Assembly: GCF_000971335.1 (NCBI RefSeq)
Contig: NZ_JZJL01000006.1
Location: forward strand, 1 to 64,000
DNA from: Chromobacterium vaccinii
GTDB lineage: Bacteria > Pseudomonadota > Gammaproteobacteria > Burkholderiales > Chromobacteriaceae
Reading direction: 5' to 3'
Length of the DNA: 64,000 bases
Shown piece after piece: positions 56,479-63,654 of the stretch. The notes beneath the pieces are model-generated. The model searched no databases, was not told the origin of the DNA, and was given only the letters and a program-made list of their open reading frames with translations. The stretch's first letter is position 1; each line of letters begins with the position of its first letter. The position numbers were made by a program, and so were the translations under genes.

Positions 56479-57572
56479 GTCCGCTGAAGAGGCTGTTCGG
56501 GCTTGCCGCCGCTGGCGATGCGAATCATGCCGGCCTGGCCAGAGCCAAGAGAAAGTTTCTGAAGCTGCGCGCAAAGTTTTACGGCGATTTGGCCGATTCG
56601 ATCGAGGATGGCGCCAACCCCTATGAATTGTTTTCCCAGAAGCACGCGTTGGCGCGCGAGCGCGGCAATGCGATGGCGCCGCTGTTCGCCCATTGGCGGC
56701 AACGGGCGGCGTCGATGAATCTGCGCGGCGCCTGGGAGGGCACCATTCCCGCGGATGACCTGATGGTGATCGGCTCGGGGGAACGCGGCGACTTGCCGGG
56801 GGCGCTGCGTTTTCTGTCCAAGGTGGTGAAGATCCGCGAGAAGAACGCCAGGGCGATCAAGCTGGCGGTGGCGCTGCCGATTTTCCTGCTGTTGCTGATG
56901 ACGGCCGTTCAGTTGGGGGTGGCCGTCGGAATGATGCCCATCATGGAGCAGATCATGCCGGCGGAGCGGTTTCCGCTGGTAGGCAAGGTGTTGTACTACC
57001 TGTCGGCGGCGATCCGGGATTTCTGGTTTCTGATCTACGGCTTGCCGACGGTGCTGACCTGCGCCTATTTCTGGTCATTGCCGCGCTGGGCCAGCCCTTT
57101 GCGCAGCCGTCTTGACCGCTACCTGCCTTATTCGTTGTATCGCGATCTGAAGGCCAGCGAATTCCTGGTGTCCTTGGCGGCGTTGGCGCAAGCGAACACC
57201 GCGGTGTTCGACGCGGTGCTGTTGCTGGAGCAGGCCGCCACGCCTTGGATGCGCTGGCATCTGGCGCGCATCCGCGTATCGCTGACGGCTAACCGCAGCA
57301 TTCTGAAAGCGATGGATACCGGCTTGTTTTCCGAAGAGATTTTTGACCGGATATCCGAGTACGCCGAGCGCAGCAACTTCGAGGATGGCATTCGCAAGAT
57401 CGGCCTGGGCACCATTGAAGACATCTCGACCATGATCGAGGAGCGCTCGGCCATTATCCGAAACATCCTGGTGGTGATGGTAGGCGGCTTTATCCTGCTG
57501 ACGATCGCCGGGATGATGATGACCGCGCTGGAGGCGAGCAATCAGATTCAACAAATGACCAGCGGAGGGTGA
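56472..57572 (+). CDS. pilR: Type IVb pilus inner-membrane platform protein PilR
   Basis: A 366-residue T2SSF/GspF-family platform protein. Two cytoplasmic helical domains alternate with three transmembrane helices: ~137-165 (LAVALPIFLLLLMTAVQLGVAVGMM), ~180-205 (FWFLIYGLPTVLTCAYFW) and near the C-terminus (LVVMVGGFILLTIAGMMMTAL). The conserved FLVSLAALAQANTAVFDAVLLLEQA repeat core is present. It couples ATPase rotation to pilin insertion. Its ATG lies inside the last codons of the pseudo-ATPase. Confidence 0.9.
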   Translation: MLSPLKRLFGLAAAGDANHAGLARAKRKFLKLRAKFYGDLADSIEDGANPYELFSQKHALARERGNAMAPLFAHWRQRAASMNLRGAWEGTIPADDLMVIGSGERGDLPGALRFLSKVVKIREKNARAIKLAVALPIFLLLLMTAVQLGVAVGMMPIMEQIMPAERFPLVGKVLYYLSAAIRDFWFLIYGLPTVLTCAYFWSLPRWASPLRSRLDRYLPYSLYRDLKASEFLVSLAALAQANTAVFDAVLLLEQAATPWMRWHLARIRVSLTANRSILKAMDTGLFSEEIFDRISEYAERSNFEDGIRKIGLGTIEDISTMIEERSAIIRNILVVMVGGFILLTIAGMMMTALEASNQIQQMTSGG

Positions 57573-57642
57573 GCTTATTCGGCGACAAAAATAAATTGTT
57601 CATTATAAATGGTATTTTATTAATCATAATTTGGAGAGAATC
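57573..57642 (+). promoter_or_regulatory. AT-rich leader of pilS, probable internal promoter
   Basis: This 70-bp gap is strikingly AT-rich in a GC-rich operon with otherwise almost no gaps. It holds TTGTTC (57596-57601) and TATTAA/ATTAAT elements 16-17 bp further on, then GGAGAG before the GTG start. A separate promoter for the major pilin is plausible. Confidence 0.45.
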
Positions 57643-58236
57643 GTGAAGAATCCATCGGAAAGAAAACTGACGGCCAGAAGCGGGGCGCTTAAACATCAAG
57701 CCGGAATCGACCTGATCCAGCTATCCGTCGCCGTCGGCATCATCGCCTTCATTTTGGCCGTCGGTTTCTTGGTGGTGCCGACCGTGATGACCAACATCAA
57801 GGTCAACTCGGAGACCTCGGATATCCAGCAGGCGGTTTCGAATGCCCTGCGCGTGTTCGGCAGCGGTGCTGATAGCTCGAAACTGGATACGACTGCCGCC
57901 ATCAATCTCAAGCTGTCCCCGCCGGATCGCATCGGCAGCGATGGCAAAACCATCCTGAACCGGTTTGGCGGCACGGTGGACTGGAGCCCCGTCAACTTGT
58001 TTGGCACCAGCGACAACAAGGATGGCATTGAAATCACCTCGGCCGGCTATTCCAGCGATGCCTGCGCCAAGCTGATACCGAATGTTCAGGCCTTGTTCAC
58101 CAAGATCACGATAGGCGCGGACGCTGTGAAAGACATGACCAAAGGCCAAGCTTTGGATGTACTCAAGCTGGGCAAGTTTTGCCAAGGAGGGGGGGATGGG
58201 CAAACCGTAACGATCAACTTCAAGTTCACCAAGTGA
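57643..58236 (+). CDS. pilS: Major type IVb prepilin PilS
   Basis: A 197-residue prepilin starting at a GTG with GGAGAG upstream; an in-frame TTG at 57631 lies on the Shine-Dalgarno site. The 21-residue leader ends in QAG, and the mature N-terminus IDLIQLSVAVGIIAFILAVGF is the hydrophobic assembly helix. Position +5, almost always Glu in type IV pilins, is Gln. Two cysteines (DACAK, KFCQG) could close the C-terminal disulphide loop. The long leader and non-Phe first residue fit type IVb. It is followed by a GC-rich hairpin. Confidence 0.9.
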   Translation: MKNPSERKLTARSGALKHQAGIDLIQLSVAVGIIAFILAVGFLVVPTVMTNIKVNSETSDIQQAVSNALRVFGSGADSSKLDTTAAINLKLSPPDRIGSDGKTILNRFGGTVDWSPVNLFGTSDNKDGIEITSAGYSSDACAKLIPNVQALFTKITIGADAVKDMTKGQALDVLKLGKFCQGGGDGQTVTINFKFTK

Positions 58237-58244
58237 CAGGGCAT

Positions 58245-58264
58245 GCCCCGTCCATGGGCGGGGC
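58245..58264 (+). terminator. GC-rich hairpin just after pilS
   Basis: GCCCCG (58245-58250) pairs with CGGGGC (58259-58264), nine bases after the pilS stop. No T-run follows, so it more likely attenuates read-through or protects the pilin mRNA 3' end than terminates fully. Confidence 0.5.
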
Positions 58265-58285
58265 GGCAGCGAGAGTACCCAAGCG

Positions 58286-59233
58286 ATGACGCAACAGATC
58301 ATTACCGATGTCCAGTTGCATGTGCGCGACTGGCAATCCAGCGTGCTGTTTCCCGGGCAGATTCGTCCCAGCGAGGAATACAAGCCTTTCCTGATGAGGT
58401 TGACCGAGGCGGTGCTGAATGGACAACAGGAGGTGGGGCAGCGAACCGGTTTCACAGTCATCACCGCGGGGCTGCGTTGGCGGGTGCAGCGCATGCAGCC
58501 GTACCGCTACGCCTGCCGGCTGGTGATGAACAAGGCGCCGAGGCTGGGCGACCTGCGTTTGCTGGATTGCCATGTCAACATGATGCTGTCGGACGAGTTG
58601 AAGAAAAGCGGCGGGCTGGTACTGTTTTCCGGCTTGACCGGCTCCGGCAAAACCACGACCTTGAATGCGATGCTGGTGTCCAGGCTGGAGATGTTCGGCG
58701 GCTTCGCCCAGACGGTGGAAGATCCGGTGGAGATCGTCATTGAAGGATGGCACGGCGACGGTTATTGCACGCAGATCGATGTGACCGATTGCAGCGCGGG
58801 ACGGGAAATTCAGTTCGACCGGCGCTTCGCCGAGGCGATCACCACTTCTTTGCGTTCCTTTCCTTCGCGGGACCGCTCGATGCTGATGATAGGCGAAGTG
58901 CGTGATCCACACAGCGCCGCGGAGCTGCTGCGGATCGCGGTGGACGGCCATCTGGTGCTGTCCACCATTCACTCGCGAGATATTCCTTCCGCCCTGCGCC
59001 GGCTGGCTTCGCTGGCGCGCGCCGGCGGCGAAAGCCAGGCGGACAAGTTCATCGCCGATGCCTTGCGCATGGTGTTCCATCAGCGTCTGGATAGCGGCAT
59101 CCCGCAAGTGAGTTCGCTGGATGTGCGCGAGCGCAAGGATGTCTATCAGTTCATCAGCAAAGGCGAGTACGCGCGGCTGGAAGGCGAGGTTGACATACAG
59201 CGCCGCATGAATATCCAGAGCGGGAGGGGATGA
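58286..59233 (+). CDS. Second pilus ATPase (PilT/VirB11-like)
   Basis: A 315-residue secretion ATPase without the zinc tetracysteine. Walker A GLTGSGKTTT is at 116-125, the Asp box is TVEDPVEIVIEG, Walker B is MLMIGEVRD and the His box is HLVLSTIHSRD. All catalytic motifs are intact. The length and absence of the zinc module resemble retraction-type or VirB11-type ATPases such as BfpF or TcpT-like partners. It lies after the pilin and overlaps pilV by four bases (ATGA). Pilus retraction is a reasonable inference. Confidence 0.88.
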   Translation: MTQQIITDVQLHVRDWQSSVLFPGQIRPSEEYKPFLMRLTEAVLNGQQEVGQRTGFTVITAGLRWRVQRMQPYRYACRLVMNKAPRLGDLRLLDCHVNMMLSDELKKSGGLVLFSGLTGSGKTTTLNAMLVSRLEMFGGFAQTVEDPVEIVIEGWHGDGYCTQIDVTDCSAGREIQFDRRFAEAITTSLRSFPSRDRSMLMIGEVRDPHSAAELLRIAVDGHLVLSTIHSRDIPSALRRLASLARAGGESQADKFIADALRMVFHQRLDSGIPQVSSLDVRERKDVYQFISKGEYARLEGEVDIQRRMNIQSGRG

Positions 59234-60612
59234 TGCGCAATAGACAGTCGGGTGAGCTGTTGATCAGCCTGGCCATCGCCGTGGCGCTGATCGGAATGTG
59301 CCTGGCGTATTGGGGCGTGCGCCAGGTGAACGAGTGGCGGGAAAGCCGCGGTCAGATACTGGGCGGCGCTTTGGCCGAATTGGGAAAGGGGGTGAACAGC
59401 TATGTCGTTCACTACCATCCCCAGATCGTCGACGCGCTGTTCGCATCCAGCCGCGTGCCGCTGGTGGTGAATGGGGAGCAGATCGCCGCGGATACGATTC
59501 GTCCCACCGCCGCCGAGATCGCCAAATTCGCTGGCATGAGCGGATTTGGCGATAGGCCGCCGGCTGTTCCCAGAGGCAGCTATCGGATCGAGCTGCGCAA
59601 AGGCAGCGAGTGCAACGTCAAGGAAGCCTGCAACGTCAACGCACTCACTTATGTCGACAAGCCGCTGCTTTTGCCCTACCCGGGCGCGATCGACAGGGTT
59701 GATTACATGGCTGCGGCGGCTGCGGCGCGAACCATAGGCATCAATGGCGGCGTATCCATCCTGCCCGATAACAGCAAGCTGACTTTTCCGGACAGCGCCG
59801 GCACGTCGATTGTCACGCTGGATAATCCTGTGAAAGACGCGCCTGGGGGGATTGTCGCGGTCAGAGGAGGCTATCTGCGCGCGGATTTCGACGAGTTTCT
59901 GCGGCGGGACGGCACCAGGCCGATGACGGGCAATCTCAATATGGGAGCCAACAGCATCAATGATGTAAAGGATATCAAAGGGGAGGGATCGCTGCAGATG
60001 CGCAGCGTGACCACCACTGAAAGTCTCAATACATTCGGCAATATCGCCGCATTAGGAAATTTGATCATAGGCAGAGCAGCCTCCGTGGGAACATTGTCGG
60101 CCGCAGGGCGGATCTCGACCAAAGAGTATGTGCAATTGGGCGGGATGGCGGTTGAAGGGGAGAGCTGCGATCCGGATGGACTAGTGGCGCGCACCAGCAA
60201 AGGCGCTTTGCTCTCTTGCCAGTCGAAACGTTGGCATCCTGGCGGATTTTCGCAAACCATAACGGTGAAGGCCCTGGCAGAAGCTTGTGGTTTCCATGCT
60301 ACTCGTACGTCGCCCAGTCAAGCATCCATCGCTTATTGTCCTGCGGGTTTCCGATTGGTCGCGGGAGGATACTATGTTACTGGCTGGCCGCCGTTTCTTG
60401 CCCCGGGACAGCGCAATTACGCGCAATATACCTTTTCGCCAGAGGAAAGCGCACCGCTGGATTTTTACGATTCGGAGAGGCCCGATTCCGATGCGGGCAA
60501 GTCGCGCCAGCAGGAGCAGCCTATCGATCTGAGCAATCGAGAGGGATGGTATATCTGGACCGGCGATGCGCAAGGCGGGTGCTGGCGCGCGGTGGCAACC
60601 TGCACCCAGTAA
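59230..60612 (+). CDS. pilV: PilV tip pilin, shufflon-type without a shufflon
   Basis: A 460-residue minor pilin/tip adhesin. The eight-residue leader MMRNRQSG is cut before ELLISLAIAVALIGMCLAYWG. The body matches the PilV constant region: LRRDGTRPMTGNLNMGANSINDVKDIKG is a hallmark, followed by a coiled beta segment and CDPDGLVARTSKGALLSCQSKRW (C313, C330). The last ~125 residues form a Cys/aromatic-rich tip domain ending WRAVATCTQ, which in R64 is the recombining segment deciding mating specificity. No sfx-like repeats or recombinase gene is seen here. Confidence 0.9.
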   Translation: MMRNRQSGELLISLAIAVALIGMCLAYWGVRQVNEWRESRGQILGGALAELGKGVNSYVVHYHPQIVDALFASSRVPLVVNGEQIAADTIRPTAAEIAKFAGMSGFGDRPPAVPRGSYRIELRKGSECNVKEACNVNALTYVDKPLLLPYPGAIDRVDYMAAAAAARTIGINGGVSILPDNSKLTFPDSAGTSIVTLDNPVKDAPGGIVAVRGGYLRADFDEFLRRDGTRPMTGNLNMGANSINDVKDIKGEGSLQMRSVTTTESLNTFGNIAALGNLIIGRAASVGTLSAAGRISTKEYVQLGGMAVEGESCDPDGLVARTSKGALLSCQSKRWHPGGFSQTITVKALAEACGFHATRTSPSQASIAYCPAGFRLVAGGYYVTGWPPFLAPGQRNYAQYTFSPEESAPLDFYDSERPDSDAGKSRQQEQPIDLSNREGWYIWTGDAQGGCWRAVATCTQ

Positions 60613-60639
60613 GCATTCCAACGCCGCGCCGCGGCAACC

Positions 60640-60670
60640 GATCCGCCAGCTCCTTGTTGAGCGGCGGATC
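60640..60670 (+). terminator. Hairpin downstream of pilV
   Basis: GATCCGCC-A-GCTC (60640-60652) pairs with GAGCGGCGGATC (60659-60670), 12 bp with one bulged A and a six-base loop. No T-run follows. It is 27 bp after the pilV stop and may mark the 3' end of the pil mRNA. Confidence 0.5.
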
Positions 60671-61167
60671 ATCGCATGGCTCCGTGCGCAATGTTTGATC
60701 CGTCGCTCGACCAGCGTCCATAAGACCGACATCTCTCCAAGCTCTTTCTTTTCCCCTCTCTATTATCTTCTCCGCCAGCAAACCGTAGTTGCTCCTGTGC
60801 GATGGCTGCGCTGCTTTGGCATGAGTTAATCTGATGCCTTCTTTTGTAATAATTCCGTAATGATCTGTGTTGTAGTTAATGCATTGAATGAGCCTGATCG
60901 CTGCGCTCAGGCGTTGGTGCGTCATTATTTTTAATTATAACTTACAAGAATAAGTTTATTTCCTATGTGAATGATGGGTATTCTGCTTCGAGTTTCTGTT
61001 GATTCGTGATTGGCGGGGCGGAGTGTGTCGGATATGAAATTATTGCGGGCGGGTTGCTGCGTGCTGGCAAATTCTTCGGCATCAAAATGCCTGAGCGGCG
61101 GAAAATGTTTTTTATGGCAAAACTGCTCTTCTTGCAGTGCATTATTAGGCGTTTTTTTACTAAAAAG

Positions 61168-61196
61168 TTGTGTTAAAGTATGTATCTTAATAAATT
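61168..61196 (+). promoter_or_regulatory. Possible promoter in the AT-rich stretch
   Basis: TTGTGT (61168-61173), 17 bp, then TAAATT (61191-61196). It would serve the small ORF at 61441. In AT-rich DNA such matches arise by chance, so confidence is low. Confidence 0.3.
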
Positions 61197-61440
61197 ATTA
61201 TGTGAACATTGCATTGCCAAAGGCATGATTGTCCGATTGCTGGCCGACTTTTCATGCCAATTGGAAATTATCGGGCGCCGTCGGCATGGCGGACACATTT
61301 CCCACGAGAGCGTGGGTGGCTGGGATGGGCACAATCATGTGTTTACAGGGCGATGATGGCTATGGAAGCCTGTCGCATCGCACCTGGCGCAGTGGCTGAA
61401 GCTTCCTTGGATAGGGTTGGAAGGGTGATAAAGGTTTTGT

Positions 61441-61764
61441 ATGAAGAAAATTCAAGCGGTGCTGAAGGACATTGCGCAAAAAACCCTGCTACTGGCTGGT
61501 TTGATCGACGAAGCGATGAAGGCTGGCGTGCTGACTCAGGATGGGGCAAACGATCTGGCGCGGAGAGTTGGGGTCAATGGATATTTGACTCATAGCTTGG
61601 AGACGATGATCTGTTGGACTGCCCTGGATCGTGATGATCCTGATTTTGTCGAAGAGTTGCGGGTGCTGGAGGTGAGCGCCTGTGATTTCGTCTGTTGGAT
61701 GGATGGCGCGGTTGGCCAATTGCAGGGCGCTTTGCAGCAGACATGTGTCGCAGGTGGCTCGTGA
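61441..61764 (+). CDS. Unrecognised 107-residue helical protein
   Basis: I do not recognise this protein. AAAGG lies seven bases before the ATG. It is mostly helical by pattern (KKIQAVLKDIAQKTLLLAGLIDEAMKAGVL), without a signal peptide or membrane segment, and carries a Cys/Trp patch (VSACDFVCWMDGAVGQLQGAL). Composition is closer to AT than its neighbours. It lies between pilV and the prepilin peptidase, so a pilus accessory role or a passenger gene are both possible. Confidence 0.5.
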   Translation: MKKIQAVLKDIAQKTLLLAGLIDEAMKAGVLTQDGANDLARRVGVNGYLTHSLETMICWTALDRDDPDFVEELRVLEVSACDFVCWMDGAVGQLQGALQQTCVAGGS

Positions 61765-62313
61765 CGAGGGCTTGGCAGCGTCGAATATGATGATGCGGCC
61801 CAGGTTGGACCCTGAGATCATCTTGGTTATTCGTCAGATTCCAAGCCTTTCTTGGCAGGATTCCGGTCTTTCCGTCAATAAGCGACAATGGATGGTTTGC
61901 GCTTTCCGTCGTATGGCGTGAGGCAGTCATCCATTTCATCCTCTTTTTCGCAGCCACTCTACCTTGTCGGCAGATCGCCAGCCGTCTGGAAAGAAGGCGC
62001 GCGCCACATCCAAATATTCTTGCCCTGTGAGGTATTTTCTTGTGGATCCTGTATTCCGCGAGGTGATTGCCTGTGCGGTTCGGAGGATGAAATTCCAAGG
62101 TTTGCCGAGCGCCGACAGGCTGGCATCGGTATTGAATTGGTATTCAAGCAAAGATTCAGTAGTGCTAGGTTCATGATTGCTTACATTCCTTGAAAATGAA
62201 TTTTTTTGACCTTGTGGTACACTCTAGTAGTAATGAAACTAAAAGAAACTGTAACCACCTGGTGGTGCCCGGGAGCTTGGGTTGCTCAGGTAAACTGAGT
62301 GAAGGGAAAAGAC
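61765..62313 (+). other. 549-bp stretch without a convincing gene
   Basis: On the minus strand a frame at 61936-62151 reads protein-like (ends KYLTGQEYLDVARAFFPDGWRSADKVEWLRKRG) but has only a TTG start and may be a decayed gene. Near the right end TTGACC (62205-62210) with AGTAAT 17 bp downstream is a candidate promoter, and ACCACCTGGTGGT (62253-62265) is an inverted repeat before the next ORF. Otherwise I see nothing. Confidence 0.4.
61936..62151 (-). pseudogene. Possible gene remnant
   Basis: A 71-codon frame starting only at TTG, with no Shine-Dalgarno site and no internal methionine. The C-terminal half has natural-looking composition. I do not recognise it. It may be the surviving 3' end of a gene whose start was lost, or chance. 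Confidence 0.25.
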
Positions 62314-62826
62314 ATGTACGATGACGGACGCGTATTTTTGGTGGCTGGCTATTGGGCAAAGCTAAAAAAATCATTTTCCTCCGCCTCTGTTTATGTCATC
62401 GCGGAAACGGCGGCCGTGGCATCCAGTCTGGCGAAGCGCTGCATGCCGCAGTTCCAGCCGGCAGGCGTGATGAGCCTGGCAGAGGTCAGGCGTTATGTGG
62501 CGTATATGAGCCGCATCGCATCGGGTGACGAGGTGTGCCTGACGCAGGGCGGGGTAGCCCGGCATCCTGATGGGAGCGTGCCTATCGGGCAGGTGTTTGT
62601 TGTCGTGGGTTTTTCCAAGACCCACTCGCCGGATCGGGATCCCATCGTCAACTTCGTGGTTGCCAAGAGCGATGTCGAGGCGGCGGTCCTGCAGCAGGCG
62701 TCGATGCCTAGCTTGTCCGTTTCCGGCGCGACCAGCCTGGACCGGCTGGTGGCGTTGAAGTCCCGGATGGAGCATGTCGCTACGGGCGAGATGCCGGCGC
62801 TCAAAGAGCAAGGTGTCATTCGGTGA
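62314..62826 (+). CDS. Unrecognised 170-residue protein near the pilus cluster
   Basis: I do not recognise this protein. The ATG at 62314 is chosen because AAGGGA lies six bases upstream; a GTG at 62299 would precede that site. The sequence looks like a duplicated alpha/beta unit: a strand-helix module YVIAETAAVASSLAKRCMP followed by a second, VNFVVAKSDVEAAVLQQASMPSLSV, each trailed by LAEVRRYVAYMSRIASGD or LDRLVALKSRMEHVATGE. No signal peptide or membrane helix. It lies 31 bp before the next ORF, probably co-transcribed. Confidence 0.6.
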   Translation: MYDDGRVFLVAGYWAKLKKSFSSASVYVIAETAAVASSLAKRCMPQFQPAGVMSLAEVRRYVAYMSRIASGDEVCLTQGGVARHPDGSVPIGQVFVVVGFSKTHSPDRDPIVNFVVAKSDVEAAVLQQASMPSLSVSGATSLDRLVALKSRMEHVATGEMPALKEQGVIR

Positions 62827-62857
62827 TGGTCGGGTCTAACGCAAAAGGGTGTGACAG

Positions 62858-63556
62858 ATGTCTACGGTGAACATACCTGTGTATGAGCGTCAATTTGCGG
62901 TTGTTCTGCCGGAAGAATTGCGAGCATGCTATTTCAAGGGTGAGGTGCCGGCATCGATGCGGCAGCAGTTCGATGAATGGAAAGAGCTTGCCTTTGTCGA
63001 TGGCGTACCGCCGCCCTCGATGACGGAGAGCAATGTCGCAAAATTCTTTTTGCGTACGGTGGCGCTGACCGAGATGGATGCTTTGGGGGCGGTGCCGTTA
63101 TCGACCTTGTTTCCAATGAGCAGCGCGTCGATTACCGCATTGGATGCTCAGGCGGTCAGGCGCGCCGCGGTTTCCGGCCATGCGCAATTGACTCGGGCTG
63201 TCGTTGACATGGCGATCCACCCTGCCGATGTGACGCCTATCGCCGCCAAAGAGATGCAGAAGGTGGCGGCCAGTTTGCTGCAGACGAATCCGCCGCAAGC
63301 GGAGGAGGTCAATATCGACCGCAATCTGCTGGACTTCTTCCTGATGCGGGGCAATGCCAAGTATCGCAAGGATCTGATGATCAATGTCTCGCTGGAGGAG
63401 GCGCATGGGGCCAAGGGATTGGCGGAAAGGGTGGAGCGCAGAATGGGCGTGTTGGGCGAGTTTGAGCGCGAGCTTGTGAGAAGGCTGTTGGCTGGAGAGT
63501 CGCCAACCGAGGTGATGAAGGATGCCCGCCATTCCAGATCTGTGCCGTCCGCCTAG
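62858..63556 (+). CDS. Unrecognised 232-residue protein near the pilus cluster
   Basis: I do not recognise this protein. It is soluble by pattern and largely helical. An N-terminal region (VYERQFAVVLPEELRACYFKGEVPASMRQQFDEWKEL) is followed by helices and a charged C-terminal bundle (EEAHGAKGLAERVERRMGVLGEFERELVRRLLAGESPTEVM). It follows the 170-residue ORF by 31 bp and ends in a terminator whose stem contains its stop codon. It is convergent with the prepilin peptidase. Confidence 0.6.
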   Translation: MSTVNIPVYERQFAVVLPEELRACYFKGEVPASMRQQFDEWKELAFVDGVPPPSMTESNVAKFFLRTVALTEMDALGAVPLSTLFPMSSASITALDAQAVRRAAVSGHAQLTRAVVDMAIHPADVTPIAAKEMQKVAASLLQTNPPQAEEVNIDRNLLDFFLMRGNAKYRKDLMINVSLEEAHGAKGLAERVERRMGVLGEFERELVRRLLAGESPTEVMKDARHSRSVPSA

Positions 63557-63570
63557 CTTAGGCGGTTTTT
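63549..63570 (+). terminator. Terminator of the two-ORF unit after pilV
   Basis: CCGCCTA (63549-63555) pairs with TAGGCGG (63559-63565) around a GCT loop, followed by TTTTT. The stop codon TAG of the upstream gene lies inside the stem. Confidence 0.85.
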
Positions 63571-63654
63571 CTTTGGGCGGTCGCTTGGCTGGTTTCTTCT
63601 TGGCCGCCCAGATTCCCCCTAGTTCCCTCGACGTCGCAATCGCGCCGGTTCGGC

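Larger units (their letters stand above)
60613..61440 (+). other. 828-bp gene-poor, AT-shifting stretch after pilV
   Basis: No convincing gene is seen. The first ~150 bp keep high GC and hold a hairpin. From ~60830 to ~61210 the GC content drops sharply, with runs such as TTTTTTTACTAAAAAG. Short open frames here (for example 61010-61228 and 61225-61356) lack codon character. It may be a decayed insert, or the former site of alternative pilV tails, and may carry the promoter of the next ORF. Confidence 0.5.

Noticed and set aside
60521-60925. A 134-codon minus-strand frame that might be a transposase relic
   Set aside because: It overlaps the pilV end, has no recognisable motif, and no terminal inverted repeats or target duplications were seen.
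61010-61228. A 72-codon Cys/Leu-rich frame in AT-rich DNA
   Set aside because: No ribosome-binding site and composition typical of chance frames.
61888-62193. A 101-codon plus-strand frame
   Set aside because: Poor start context and irregular composition; overlaps a better minus-strand frame that is itself doubtful.
60100-62300. A pilV shufflon with inverted sfx repeats
   Set aside because: No repeated copy of the constant/variable border and no recombinase gene found by eye; an exact dot-plot would settle it.
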